Assembly (NCBI RefSeq): GCF_000092905.1 | Contig: NC_014098.1 | Location: forward strand, 2,604,001-2,668,000 | DNA from: Kyrpidia tusciae DSM 2912 | GTDB lineage: Bacteria > Bacillota > Bacilli > Kyrpidiales > Kyrpidiaceae | Reading direction: 5' to 3' | DNA length: 64,000 nt | Shown here: positions 35,704 through 44,598 of the stretch, in pieces | Layout of the letters: every line of letters begins with the position of its first letter | Numbering within the stretch: position 1 is the first letter of the stretch | Notes under the pieces: model-generated | What the model saw: only the letters and a program-made list of their open reading frames with translations | The model's database searches: none | What the model was told of the DNA's origin: nothing | Made by a program: the position numbers and the translations under genes

Positions 35704-36498
35704 TTATCGCGACGCCACCGCCGAGGGAAAACCCAGCCGAGCGGAGATGGCGAGCCCCGCCCGGCGCACCCGCTCTACCAAATCTTTGATTCTCTCCTCG
35801 GGCATGCGCATCTTGGGAGCGGAGATGCTCAGGGAGGCACACACCCGACCTGTATGATCCCAGATCGGGGCAGCCACACAGATGATGCCGAGCTCGTTTT
35901 CTTCGAGGTCCATCGCCACACCCCGTTCCTTCACCCGCTGCAGCTCGTCCCGCAGGTCCGGCCACCGGGTGATCGTGTGGGGCGTATGGGCGGGAAGCCC
36001 GTGCCGCTCGACGATGGACTTCACGTCCTCCTCTGGGAGATACGCGAGGATGGCCTTCCCGACCCCCGTGCAATGCACCGGCGCCCGGGCGCCGACCCGG
36101 GAGTGCATGCGGATCGTTTCATCGCCCTCCACCTTTTCGATATAGACCACTTCCCCGTGATCGAGCACCACGAGATGGACCACTTCGTGGGAGTAATCGG
36201 CCAACTCCTCGAGATACGGCCGGGCTTCGCGGCGCAAGTCAAGGCTGCCCAACAACCGAGAGGCCATATCTAGAACGGCATACCCCAGTTTATACCTCCC
36301 GGTCTCCGGATCCTGTTCCACGTATCCCCGTCGGGCCAAGGTTGTCAACAACCGGTGCACAGTACTTTTGTACATCGACACCTCGGCGGCCAACTCGGTA
36401 ATGCCGACCCCTTCTTTGTATCGACTCACCCGCTCCAGGATCACCAACGCCCGATCCACCGATTTTACCGTATCCTCGCCCGAAGAGGCCATCTCCAT
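35704..36498 (-). CDS. IclR family transcriptional regulator
   Basis: A 264-residue regulator. Winged helix at about 12-75 (KSVDRALVILERVS and YKSTVHRLLTTLARRGYVEQD) and the effector-binding domain after about 90 (HLVVLDHGEVVYIEKVEG, CTGVGKAILAYLP, GIICVAAPIWDHTGRVCASLSIS). IclR proteins usually control catabolism of small organic acids. It sits just downstream of the lactate permease, and the neighbouring glc promoter has a palindrome of the kind these proteins bind, so it is the likely local regulator. The ATG at 36498 suits the GAGGT site; an ATG two codons earlier is too near. Confidence 0.9.
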   Translation of the reverse strand: MEMASSGEDTVKSVDRALVILERVSRYKEGVGITELAAEVSMYKSTVHRLLTTLARRGYVEQDPETGRYKLGYAVLDMASRLLGSLDLRREARPYLEELADYSHEVVHLVVLDHGEVVYIEKVEGDETIRMHSRVGARAPVHCTGVGKAILAYLPEEDVKSIVERHGLPAHTPHTITRWPDLRDELQRVKERGVAMDLEENELGIICVAAPIWDHTGRVCASLSISAPKMRMPEERIKDLVERVRRAGLAISARLGFPSAVASR

Positions 36499-36552
36499 CA
36501 CCATACCTCGCTAGACTATTGCCCGGATGTTCCCCGGGTGCCGAGACGCGCC

Positions 36553-38202
36553 CTACTTGGGGATCAATCCCGGGAACACGTAGGCCTCGATCGTTGTAAT
36601 CACCGAAACGATCAACACAAACAGTATACTATGTTTAAGGGTGAATCGATAAATCTCGCCTTCCCGGCCGGCCAACCCCGTCGCCGAAGCCCCCACGGCG
36701 ATGGACTGGGGAGAGATCATTTTGCCGGTCACCCCCCCGGAACTGTTCGCCCCCACCATCAGGTACGGATTGAGTCCCAACTGCTCGGCAGTAATCTTCT
36801 GCAGGTTGCCAAACAACACATTCGACGACGTGTCACTACCGGTGAGAAAGACGCCCAGCCAACCGAGAATCGGCGAGAAAAGCGGAAACAGTACGCCGGT
36901 TCCGGCCAGGGCCAAAGCGATGGTGGCGCTCATGGAGGAGTAATTCGTTACGTGGCCGAACCCCAGCACCGCGGCGATGGTGACCAACGGCCACAACAAC
37001 TGCCGGAAGGTGCGAACGAGCACCTTAAACCAAGTCCCCACCGACATGCGCACCACAAACATCGACAGAATCGAGGCGATCAGAATCGACGTCCCCGTGG
37101 CTCCCAGCCAGTCGAACTTCCACACCGCCGCCATGGGGGTGTTTTTTGCAGCTACAGGAGGAACCGAGACTACCAGTTTGTTCAGCCAGGGCCAATTCAC
37201 CGCAATCGTGGTCCCGGCGACGGCCGATTTAAAGGCGGGCAAAGACCAGATAATAATCATCACGGTGAGAATCACCCAGGGCGCCCAGGCCCGAACCATG
37301 TCCCCGGAACTGTGCTGCTGCCGGGCCGCCGCCGCTTGGTTGACAATAGCATCGGCCTTTTCATCGGCAAAATGAAATTCTTCCTTCGGGCGCCACACCC
37401 GGAGGAACAGGGCCAGAGCGATCAAGCTGACAAAAGCGGAAGCGATGTCCGGTAGCTCCGGTCCCACAAAATTGGAGACCAAAAATTGCGTGATGGCAAA
37501 GGAACCGCCGGAGATGAGAATCGCCGGCAACACCTCGATGGTCCGTTTCCACCCGCTCATGATGAGCACCAGCCAAAAAGGTAGAAACAGGGAAAGAATC
37601 GGAAGCTGACGCCCCACCACCTGGCTGATCGTGTGGGCATCCATCCCTGTGACCTGGGCGGCGGTGGTAATGGGAATCCCGATGGCGCCAAAGGCCACTG
37701 GCGCACTGTTCGCGACCAAGCATATCCCCGCAGCGTACAACGGGTTAAACCCAAGACCCGCCAGAATGGCGGCGGCGATGGCCACCGGCGTCCCAAACCC
37801 CGCCGAACCTTCCATGAATGCACTAAACGAAAATGCGATCAACAAGGCCTGCATCCGCCGGTCTCCGGTGAGCCCGGTGATCGAGTCGCGAATGACGCGA
37901 AAATACCCGGATTCTTCTGTAATGTTATACAAAAATACGGCGGTAAACACGATCCAACCGATCGGCCACAGTCCACTCAACATCCCGTAGATCGCCGTGG
38001 AGACGGCCATGGGAACCGGCATGCCGTTGACAATGATGGCGAGAATCACGGCGAGTAGCAGTGTCAACAGCCCCGCCACATGGCCTTTCATCCGGCGCAC
38101 GGCCAGCGCCCAGAAGAAGAAGGCGATGGGGATGACCGCCACCAGGGCGGACAACCAAAGGCTTCCCCCTACGGGATAATACACTTGATGCCAAGGACTC
38201 AA
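36553..38202 (-). CDS. lldP: L-lactate/glycolate permease (LctP family)
   Basis: A 549-residue polytopic transporter with more than 12 helices. AFSFSAFMEGSAGFGTPVAIAAAIL, NSAPVAFGAIGIPI and GANSSGGVTGKMISPQSIAVG are signatures of the LctP family, which import lactate and glycolate with protons. TTG start with AAGGAGGGG 8 bases upstream. It lies between the IclR gene and glcD, all on one strand, so uptake and oxidation of 2-hydroxyacids are encoded together. Confidence 0.94.
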   Translation of the reverse strand: MSPWHQVYYPVGGSLWLSALVAVIPIAFFFWALAVRRMKGHVAGLLTLLLAVILAIIVNGMPVPMAVSTAIYGMLSGLWPIGWIVFTAVFLYNITEESGYFRVIRDSITGLTGDRRMQALLIAFSFSAFMEGSAGFGTPVAIAAAILAGLGFNPLYAAGICLVANSAPVAFGAIGIPITTAAQVTGMDAHTISQVVGRQLPILSLFLPFWLVLIMSGWKRTIEVLPAILISGGSFAITQFLVSNFVGPELPDIASAFVSLIALALFLRVWRPKEEFHFADEKADAIVNQAAAARQQHSSGDMVRAWAPWVILTVMIIIWSLPAFKSAVAGTTIAVNWPWLNKLVVSVPPVAAKNTPMAAVWKFDWLGATGTSILIASILSMFVVRMSVGTWFKVLVRTFRQLLWPLVTIAAVLGFGHVTNYSSMSATIALALAGTGVLFPLFSPILGWLGVFLTGSDTSSNVLFGNLQKITAEQLGLNPYLMVGANSSGGVTGKMISPQSIAVGASATGLAGREGEIYRFTLKHSILFVLIVSVITTIEAYVFPGLIPK

Positions 38203-38269
38203 CCAGACCCCTCCTTACCTGCAATTTTCTCTCTTTTTCACCCACTGTAGATAATCTTGTCGGGTGGAG

Positions 38270-38286
38270 GGGGCCGGCCCGGCCCC
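38270..38286. other. GC-rich hairpin between glcD and lldP
   Basis: GGGGCCG (38270-38276) and CGGCCCC (38280-38286) form a 7-bp stem with a 3-base loop after the glcD stop. There is no T-run, so it may slow but not fully end transcription into lldP. Confidence 0.4.
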
Positions 38287-38310
38287 GTCAATCCGATCTC
38301 CGTGCCTGCC

Positions 38311-39744
38311 TCACCCCCTCCCGGCCGCAACGGCCTTCGCATCGATACATTTGGCGGGCCGCGGAAAGAGTTTCCCCGGGTTGCACAGTTCTTCTGCATT
38401 CCAGATTCCCCGGATCTTGAGTTGGTATTCGATGTCCGCAGGGCTAAAAATTTTCTCCATGTCGTACATTTTTTCGAGCCCCACCCCGTGCTCGCCGGTG
38501 ATCGACCCTCCCACATCGGCGCAGACCTGAAGGACCCGGGAGCCCGTCTCCACCGCCCGTTGGGTCTCTCCCGGCACCCCGGAGTCAAAGAGCACCAATG
38601 GATGGAGATTGCCGTCCCCGGCGTGAAACACGTTGGCGATGCGCAGGCCGGAATCTTTACTGATCTCGGCGATTCGGGCAAGGACATCGGGAAGGGTGGA
38701 TCTGGGAATCACTCCATCCTGCACGAGATAATCCGGGGAGATGTTCCCCATCGCCCCAAATGCTGTTTTCCGATTGTTCCACCAAAGGGTCCGCTCCGGT
38801 TCACTGGCCGCCACCCGGACGTCCCGCACCCCGTGCTCTTTGCACACCTTCACGGCATCTTCGGCCTGATCCTCCAGACCTTCCGCCGCGCCGTCCAGCT
38901 CAAGGAGCAAAACGGCTTCGATGTCCTCGGGATACCCCACCGGATACGCTCCGGCCTCCACCGCCCGCATGGCCAGCCGGTCCATCATTTCCAAAGCCCC
39001 GGGCAGGATCCCTTTCGCGATGATCCCGGAGACTGCCCGGCTGGCGTCTTCCACCCGATCGAACAGCGCCAGGATCGTCTTGACCCCGACCTGTTTTTTT
39101 AGCAGCCTCACCCAGATCCGGGTCACGATTCCGAGGGTCCCCTCCGTGCCGATGAACAACCCCCGCAGATCGTAGCCGACATCGTCACCGTTCGGCCCGC
39201 CGACCATCACCACCTGCCCGTCCGGAAGCACCCACTCCAGGGCAAGAACATGGTTGGTCGTCACCCCGTATTTGAGACAATGAGGTCCCCCGGCGTTTTC
39301 GCCGATGTTCCCTCCCAAGGTGCAGGCCTGCTGGCTCGACGGGTCGGGGGCATAGTAGTAACCCCGGGCGCCCACCACCTGGGACAACCGGCGGTTCACC
39401 ACCCCGGGCTGAACCACGGCGTAGCGGTTTTCGTAATCGATGTGGAGAATCCGATTCATGCGGACCAGATTCACCACCACCTCGCCGTGCAGCGGGATCG
39501 CCCCGCCACTGAGCCCGGTGCCCGCACCCCTCGGTACAAACGGGATCTTCTCCCGATGGAGATATTTCACCACCGCCGCCACTTGGTCCGTGTCTGCCGG
39601 AAACACCACCGCGGCGGGCAGGCCCCGCTGGATGGTATAGCCGTCACACTCGTAGGCCATGAGCTGGTGCCTGTCTGAGATGACACTCTTCGGGCCGACG
39701 ATCCGCGCCAGTTCCTCCACCAATTTCTCCCGCGCCGTGCTCAT
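38311..39744 (-). CDS. glcD: Glycolate/2-hydroxyacid oxidase FAD subunit GlcD
   Basis: A 477-residue FAD-binding oxidase. The PCMH-type FAD domain shows VPRGAGTGLSGGAIPL and the SSQQACTLGGNIGENAGGPHCLKYGVT region; the C-terminal cap has NVFHAGDGNLHPLV and the GSITGEHGVGLEK motif. It oxidises glycolate (or D-lactate) to the 2-oxoacid, passing electrons through GlcE/GlcF to quinone. The ATG at 39744 overlaps the glcF stop (ATGA) and has GAGGAGGAG upstream; the frame continues upstream only within glcF. Confidence 0.94.
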   Translation of the reverse strand: MSTAREKLVEELARIVGPKSVISDRHQLMAYECDGYTIQRGLPAAVVFPADTDQVAAVVKYLHREKIPFVPRGAGTGLSGGAIPLHGEVVVNLVRMNRILHIDYENRYAVVQPGVVNRRLSQVVGARGYYYAPDPSSQQACTLGGNIGENAGGPHCLKYGVTTNHVLALEWVLPDGQVVMVGGPNGDDVGYDLRGLFIGTEGTLGIVTRIWVRLLKKQVGVKTILALFDRVEDASRAVSGIIAKGILPGALEMMDRLAMRAVEAGAYPVGYPEDIEAVLLLELDGAAEGLEDQAEDAVKVCKEHGVRDVRVAASEPERTLWWNNRKTAFGAMGNISPDYLVQDGVIPRSTLPDVLARIAEISKDSGLRIANVFHAGDGNLHPLVLFDSGVPGETQRAVETGSRVLQVCADVGGSITGEHGVGLEKMYDMEKIFSPADIEYQLKIRGIWNAEELCNPGKLFPRPAKCIDAKAVAAGRG

Positions 39745-41123
39745 CGCGTCTCCTCCTCCGCTTGGTAGGCCGCATCGAGGATATCCACGGTGTGCAGCAC
39801 CTTGCGCGGCACCCCTGTCCTCTGGACACCCGCCCGGATTTGCATCATGCACCCGGGATTGCCCATGACAATCGCCTCGGCCTTTTCGGGGACGTCGGCC
39901 ATTTTCCGATCGAGCAAGGGACTGGCGATCTCCGGGTGGGTGAGATTGTAGATTCCCGCGCTCCCGCAGCAGCGGTCCGAATCGGGCATCTCCACGACGC
40001 GCAGACCCGGAATCGAGGCGAGAATGTCCCGGGGCTGCTGGCGAACTCCCTGGGCGTGGCTCAGATGGCAGGCATCGTGGTAAGTGACCGTCATTTCCAC
40101 CCTGCCCTTGGGAGGATCGAACCCCACTTCGGCGAGAAACTCCGCGACATCTTTGACTTTGCGGCTGAATCGCTCCGCCTTCTCACGGTAGGCCGGGTCG
40201 CTGCGCAAAAGTTCCCCGTATTCTTTCATCGCCGCACCACAGCCCGCTGCATTGATGATCACCGCATCGACGTCTTCGGCCAGAAACGCATCGATGTTCT
40301 GCTTGGCCATGGCTTTGGCTGTCTCCCGATCCCCGGCGTGCACCTGCAGGGCGCCGCAGCAAACCTGCCCCTCGGGCACCCTCACCTCGTAGCCGTTTCG
40401 GGCCAGCACCCGGGCCGTGGCCAAATTGGTGTCGGTGAACAGGACGTCCATCACACAGCCGGTGACCAGGGCAACTCGTCCCCGGCGTTGCCGCTGCGCG
40501 GGCACCTGGGCCGGGAGCAGCTCTCTGGAGCTGGTGGCGGGAATCTGCGGAAGGGCCGCCTCCATCTCCCTCAAGTGAGGCGGAAAAAGATTCAGAACCC
40601 CGGTGCTCCGGGCGAGGCGGGCCAGGCCGGTTCGCTGATAAAATCGGCCAATCCGGGCCAACCTGCGCAGGCGCTTTGGGCGCGGAAAAATCCGTTGCAA
40701 AAACAAGCGTTGAATAAAACCCTGCCAGCCCTGGGCCGGCCGGGCGGCGAACACCTGCCCCCGGGCTTGTTCGATCAGCGTCCCGACCTGAACCCCCGAC
40801 GGGCAGACCGATTCGCAAGCCCGGCAGTCGAGGCACCGGAAAACCGGGTCGATCAATGCCTCGTCCAGGGGAAGCCGCCCTTCGGAGGCCGCCCGGATGA
40901 GGTACACCCGCCCCCGGGGAGATTGGTTCTCGATGCCCAGCTCTTGATACGTTGGACATGCTTCCAAACAAAGTCCGCAATGAACGCACACGGAATATTT
41001 ATCTGGGTCCGGCGGATCGTCCCATCGAAAAGCGGTGGTCCCCTCCAAGGAGCCGGACTGCCCCGCCGCAGGCCCTGGGGAGTAATCCTCCCGGGCCGAC
41101 TCTGCCCCTGACGACGGCATCAA
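39741..41123 (-). CDS. glcF: Glycolate oxidase iron-sulfur subunit GlcF
   Basis: A 460-residue subunit with two [4Fe-4S] clusters: CVHCGLCLEACP (from Cys46) and CLDCRACESVCPSG (around residue 100). Two CCG domains follow, with VCCGALQVHAGDRE and RCCGSAGIYNL, typical of quinone-linked oxidoreductases of the GlcF/HdrD type. It carries electrons from the flavin subunits. The TTG start at 41123 directly follows the glcE stop and lies 7 bases from GGGAGG; the ATG one codon later is an alternative. Confidence 0.93.
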   Translation of the reverse strand: MMPSSGAESAREDYSPGPAAGQSGSLEGTTAFRWDDPPDPDKYSVCVHCGLCLEACPTYQELGIENQSPRGRVYLIRAASEGRLPLDEALIDPVFRCLDCRACESVCPSGVQVGTLIEQARGQVFAARPAQGWQGFIQRLFLQRIFPRPKRLRRLARIGRFYQRTGLARLARSTGVLNLFPPHLREMEAALPQIPATSSRELLPAQVPAQRQRRGRVALVTGCVMDVLFTDTNLATARVLARNGYEVRVPEGQVCCGALQVHAGDRETAKAMAKQNIDAFLAEDVDAVIINAAGCGAAMKEYGELLRSDPAYREKAERFSRKVKDVAEFLAEVGFDPPKGRVEMTVTYHDACHLSHAQGVRQQPRDILASIPGLRVVEMPDSDRCCGSAGIYNLTHPEIASPLLDRKMADVPEKAEAIVMGNPGCMMQIRAGVQRTGVPRKVLHTVDILDAAYQAEEETR

Positions 41124-42536
41124 TCATACACCTCCCATAAAATCTGCGGAGACAAAGACGTTTCCAGGATCCAGGACTTCCTTCACCCGGCGGCTAAGTG
41201 GGGACTCCGCGGCGGATCCGAGGGTCCCGAGGAGCGATTTTCTCCACGCAAAGGGCACGCGTTCCACCCGCACCCGCCCCATGTCCGATCGCACCGCCTC
41301 AGTCACCGCCGCGATCCGAGCAAGGATGTGATGGCCGGCCTCCTCAGGGACAGCGTCCCCCAAGATCCAGGCCGCCCGGACCTCTCCGGTACCGAGTCCT
41401 CCGGACACGAACAAACGATCGGTCGCTTCTTCGCGCAAAGAACTCGCGAGCCCGCCGGCCGTTCCGGGGCCATCCTCCACCTTTCCCCCAACGCGTCCGA
41501 CGTGAAGGTGCAACGCCGTTCCGGGAACCTGGCTTGGCCACATCACCCATCGCACCCGCAAAGCCGGGGTGCCGCCCAAAGCGTTACGATAGCGACTCCA
41601 AAGATCGTCCGCGTCCCGGCCCGCCCATGCCCCAATCTCTTCCAAACCATGTTCCCTCGCCAGCCGGCGCCACCCCTCCACCGCGCCCTGGGCCGACTTC
41701 GATAAGTCATCCGTGCCGAGAAGGGCGAACCATTCCTTGGGCAGACCGCAGGCCGCCGCCAAGGCCGGGTTGATCCACTCCGCCGCAGATAGACTCCAGG
41801 ACCGGTCCATCAACTCCCGGGCGAAGGATTGCAATGGTTCGACATCCGGGGCCTTGAAAGCGAGAAGCCGCCGCTCCGGCGGAAGGGGGCGAAGTTTGAT
41901 CGCCGCCTCGGTTACGAGACCGAGGCTGCCCTGGGATCCGATAAAAAGCTTCGTCACGTCATACCCGGCCACATTCTTCACTACTTTGCCGCCTGCCCGG
42001 ATCGGTCCGTCTGCGGTCACCGCTCGGAGCCCGATGACCCAGTCCCGCAGAGGTCCGTAACCGAGGCGATGCGGCCCCGCCGCCGCGGTACCGATGACGC
42101 CCCCCAAGGTGGCCCTTTCGCTCACCAGGGGATCGACGGGCAGCCATTGCCCGTGTTCCCCCGCGACCCGCTCTATTTCAGCCAGCGGTGTTCCGGACCG
42201 AACGACCATGACCAAATCTCCGGGATCGTACTCCACAACACCGGACATGGCAGCAGCAGATACGACAAGCGGCTCCGCGCCCTCCTGCAGACTCGGAATC
42301 CACTGGGTCCCCGCCCCAAGGGGCAAGAGTTGCACCCCTCTGTCCGCCGCCCAGCGAACGATCTCCGCCGCCTCCCGTTCATCCCGGGGCCGCAATTCAT
42401 CCAGATCCGCCGGCGGCCCGTCTGGTGTTCCCGCAAAGGCTCTGGCCGTCACGGCGTCCCGCCCGAAGGCGGTCCGCAGTTCCTCCCGCAGGGCGCCGAA
42501 CGTCGCCGCTTGTTTTCCACTTTGGTCCACCGCCAT
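41124..42536 (-). CDS. glcE: Glycolate oxidase FAD-binding subunit GlcE
   Basis: A 470-residue protein with a PCMH FAD domain (LLPLGAGTQW, VERATLGGVIGTAAAGPHRLGYGPLRDWV-type region, AGGKVVKNVAGYDVTKLF). The C-terminal part (SLLGTLGSAAESPLSRRVKEVLDPGNVF) is that of GlcE. It is the second flavoprotein of the glycolate oxidase. The frame is open to 42611; ATG 42536 is used because GGGAAGGGGG is just before it. First gene of the glcE-F-D group. Confidence 0.88.
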   Translation of the reverse strand: MAVDQSGKQAATFGALREELRTAFGRDAVTARAFAGTPDGPPADLDELRPRDEREAAEIVRWAADRGVQLLPLGAGTQWIPSLQEGAEPLVVSAAAMSGVVEYDPGDLVMVVRSGTPLAEIERVAGEHGQWLPVDPLVSERATLGGVIGTAAAGPHRLGYGPLRDWVIGLRAVTADGPIRAGGKVVKNVAGYDVTKLFIGSQGSLGLVTEAAIKLRPLPPERRLLAFKAPDVEPLQSFARELMDRSWSLSAAEWINPALAAACGLPKEWFALLGTDDLSKSAQGAVEGWRRLAREHGLEEIGAWAGRDADDLWSRYRNALGGTPALRVRWVMWPSQVPGTALHLHVGRVGGKVEDGPGTAGGLASSLREEATDRLFVSGGLGTGEVRAAWILGDAVPEEAGHHILARIAAVTEAVRSDMGRVRVERVPFAWRKSLLGTLGSAAESPLSRRVKEVLDPGNVFVSADFMGGV

Positions 42537-42567
42537 CCCCCTTCCCGTCCGTGCCCGACGGTGTTCT

Positions 42568-42588
42568 ATAATACGGAACATTGTTCCG
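42568..42588 (-). promoter_or_regulatory. glcE promoter region with 15-bp palindrome
   Basis: Perfect inverted repeat CGGAACA-T-TGTTCCG (42574-42588), next to a TATTAT -10 box (42568-42573 read leftward), about 32 bases before glcE. The palindrome fills the -35/-10 spacer, the position of a repressor operator. GGAAC/GTTCC arms fit IclR-type sites, and an IclR gene lies in the cluster. Confidence 0.6.
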
Positions 42589-42654
42589 ATACATACTTCA
42601 CTTCTCATCATACAAATTTCCTAAGAAAATTGTCAATCGCTTTATAAATGCCAA

Positions 42655-42680
42655 GGGCCGCAGGCAACCGCCCGCGGCCC
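42655..42680 (-). terminator. Hairpin terminator after the MFS remnant
   Basis: GGGCCGC (42655-42661) and GCGGCCC (42674-42680) form a 7-bp stem, followed leftward by TTGGCATTTAT. It ends transcription from the efe genes and the MFS fragment. Confidence 0.55.
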
Positions 42681-42699
42681 GTGTCTTCAGCCAACCCGT

Positions 42700-42918
42700 T
42701 TATCCCAAACGGCTAGAAACAGACCGGCGATAGGGCAAAAGCAGGACAAGGATCATTCCCGCCAAGAGACGGGCGGCAAGAAAAGAGACTCCACTCGCCA
42801 CCGAACCTGTGGAGGCGTTGACCGCGCCAATGATATACGGCTCCGCCAACCCACCCAAGCTACCGACAGAATTGATGATAGCGATCCCCACCGCGGTTTC
42901 AATGTTCCGCGGAAACAT
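42700..42918 (-). pseudogene. C-terminal fragment of an MFS transporter
   Basis: The frame encodes ETAVGIAIINSVGSLGGLAEPYIIG and then a hydrophobic helix ending in LLLPYRR. This is the last part (helices 11-12) of an anion:cation-symporter-type MFS permease, where IALINSIGNLGGFVGPY is usual. The remaining roughly 360 residues are missing. Its 5' side runs into the end of efeU, overlapping by 20 bases, so a deletion or recombination joined the two. It cannot make a transporter. Confidence 0.7.
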
Positions 42919-44377
42919 CCCGGCGGAGGCGCTGATCGTTGATCCGCGTCCAGATCAACCATCCCGCGGCGGCAAGCAGCAGCACCAGTTGCGGGACGGT
43001 GGTTTGCCAGGTCGGGTACATACCCAAAACCTCAATACTCGGCAGGTACGTTCCCGGTGTGGCGGGCATCACCCCCGCCGCCTGGAGATGGTTGATACCC
43101 ACGCCGACAAACTTATAGCAGAGATAGAACACCAGGACACTCGAAATCAGGAAAAAGGGTCGCACGGGGATGCGCAGGCCCGCGACAAACATGAGGCCGC
43201 CCAGTATCAGCAACAGGCCGGTTCCCGTTGCCAGCCCGAGCAGAAGGCCGCCGATGCCGATCGAGGGCGCCATGCCGATGTAAAAGAGCACCGTTTCGGT
43301 CCCCTCCCGAAAGACGGCCAGAAACGACAACAGAGCGAGAGAGACGAGACTGCCCCGGGCCAGGGCGCGGCCCGTTTTCTCCCGAATGTACTGCTGCCAT
43401 TTTACAATATTGGCGTTGCTGTGCAGCCAGTAGCTGACGTACAGCAGCATCACGGCGGCCAACAGGGCGGTCCACCCGCCGATCAGGGCGTTGTTGTCGC
43501 CGAAGGTGCCGCTGGTGAAAAGGATCTGGACGAGCACAGCCAGCAAAATGCTGACCGCGATGCCCCCCGCGACACCGGTCCAGACCCACGCCTGTTTGTC
43601 CGGATGACCGGACCGGCGCAAAAACGCCAGGAGGGCGACGACCACGAGCATCGCCTCCAGTCCCTCCCGCAGTAGGATCAGGGCGGCGTCAAAAAAGGTG
43701 TAGGAGGTGGTGCCCGAAAGCGGTGCAAGCCGGTTCTCCATGCGTTCGATGACCGTCCGGGCGTGCTCCACATCGGGGGGATTCTTGGTCAGGAGAGCTT
43801 TCGCGGTGACCATATCCTGTTCCATCGGCCCGTAGATGTCGGGGGACTTGGCCACGATCAACCCTTCTACGTCAAGCCACGACATCTGCACGCGATCGAC
43901 GGTTTCGGCCGCTTCAGCGATTTGGCCTTCACGGATTTGCTCCTGGGCCTGTTGCAGGAGCTCCACCAGGGTGGCCACGGTGGCTTTTCCGCCGGCGGAA
44001 CGAGATGGACCGGCCGGGTATCCGCCTTCAATAAATTTGCGCAATGTATCCTGAAGGGCGGTCAGGGCGTGCTCCACTTGATCGGGTTTTCCTTGGGCGA
44101 GGGCGAGCTGCACTTGTCCCATGGCGTCCTCAATGTCTTTGTACGCCTCGCGGGAGGTCTCCCGCACCCCGTCTTCCTTGGCCATCCACGCTTCCGTAAA
44201 TTGACGATAACTTTCTCCCGCCCCTTCCAGATCTCCTTGCTTGACCCGATCCAACGCTTGGCCGACCCACACTTCTGCCTGCTTCATATCGTCTGCCGGA
44301 GCAGCCCCCACCTGAAGGGCCGGGAGAACGACAAGGGCGAAAAGAAGGCATATCGCCAGGAGAACTTTTTTGATCAC
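42899..44377 (-). CDS. efeU: FTR1-family iron permease EfeU with extracytoplasmic domain
   Basis: A 492-residue protein. A signal sequence (residues 1-25) leads to a helical extracellular region (about 30-220), then the permease domain with seven helices and the two iron-binding motifs REGLEA (237) and REGTET (357). It takes up iron delivered by EfeO/EfeB. The GTG start has an AGAGGTG site. The gene is downstream of efeO and efeB on the same strand but has its own Fur box, so it may also be transcribed separately. The C-terminus ends at a junction with a broken MFS gene. Confidence 0.9.
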   Translation of the reverse strand: MIKKVLLAICLLFALVVLPALQVGAAPADDMKQAEVWVGQALDRVKQGDLEGAGESYRQFTEAWMAKEDGVRETSREAYKDIEDAMGQVQLALAQGKPDQVEHALTALQDTLRKFIEGGYPAGPSRSAGGKATVATLVELLQQAQEQIREGQIAEAAETVDRVQMSWLDVEGLIVAKSPDIYGPMEQDMVTAKALLTKNPPDVEHARTVIERMENRLAPLSGTTSYTFFDAALILLREGLEAMLVVVALLAFLRRSGHPDKQAWVWTGVAGGIAVSILLAVLVQILFTSGTFGDNNALIGGWTALLAAVMLLYVSYWLHSNANIVKWQQYIREKTGRALARGSLVSLALLSFLAVFREGTETVLFYIGMAPSIGIGGLLLGLATGTGLLLILGGLMFVAGLRIPVRPFFLISSVLVFYLCYKFVGVGINHLQAAGVMPATPGTYLPSIEVLGMYPTWQTTVPQLVLLLAAAGWLIWTRINDQRLRRDVSAEH

Positions 44378-44451
44378 GTTAGCGCACCTCTCTTCTCTAT
44401 TGGAAAAGGCTCCGGAATACGGCCCCTTGCATTCCGTGGCCGAAGTCGTTC

Positions 44452-44468
44452 TTGAGAATGATTCTCAA
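44452..44468 (-). promoter_or_regulatory. Fur box before efeU
   Basis: Perfect 17-bp palindrome TTGAGAATGATTCTCAA, a close match to the Fur consensus, 75 bases before the efeU start and after the efeB stop. Confidence 0.85.
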
Positions 44469-44598
44469 TTAGAAACCGAAAAAAGATGGAGTTTCAACTC
44501 CCTCTCCAACCATGCGATGGACAATTTGCACGATTCAATGATCACTATACCATGCCCGGGGAGAGGGCGCAACGGTCGGAAACATTAAGAATCCGACT

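Noticed and set aside
39762-41111. 449-codon plus frame opposite glcF
   Set aside because: Antisense of a gene with two intact iron-sulfur motifs; shadow frames of this length are common in GC-rich DNA.
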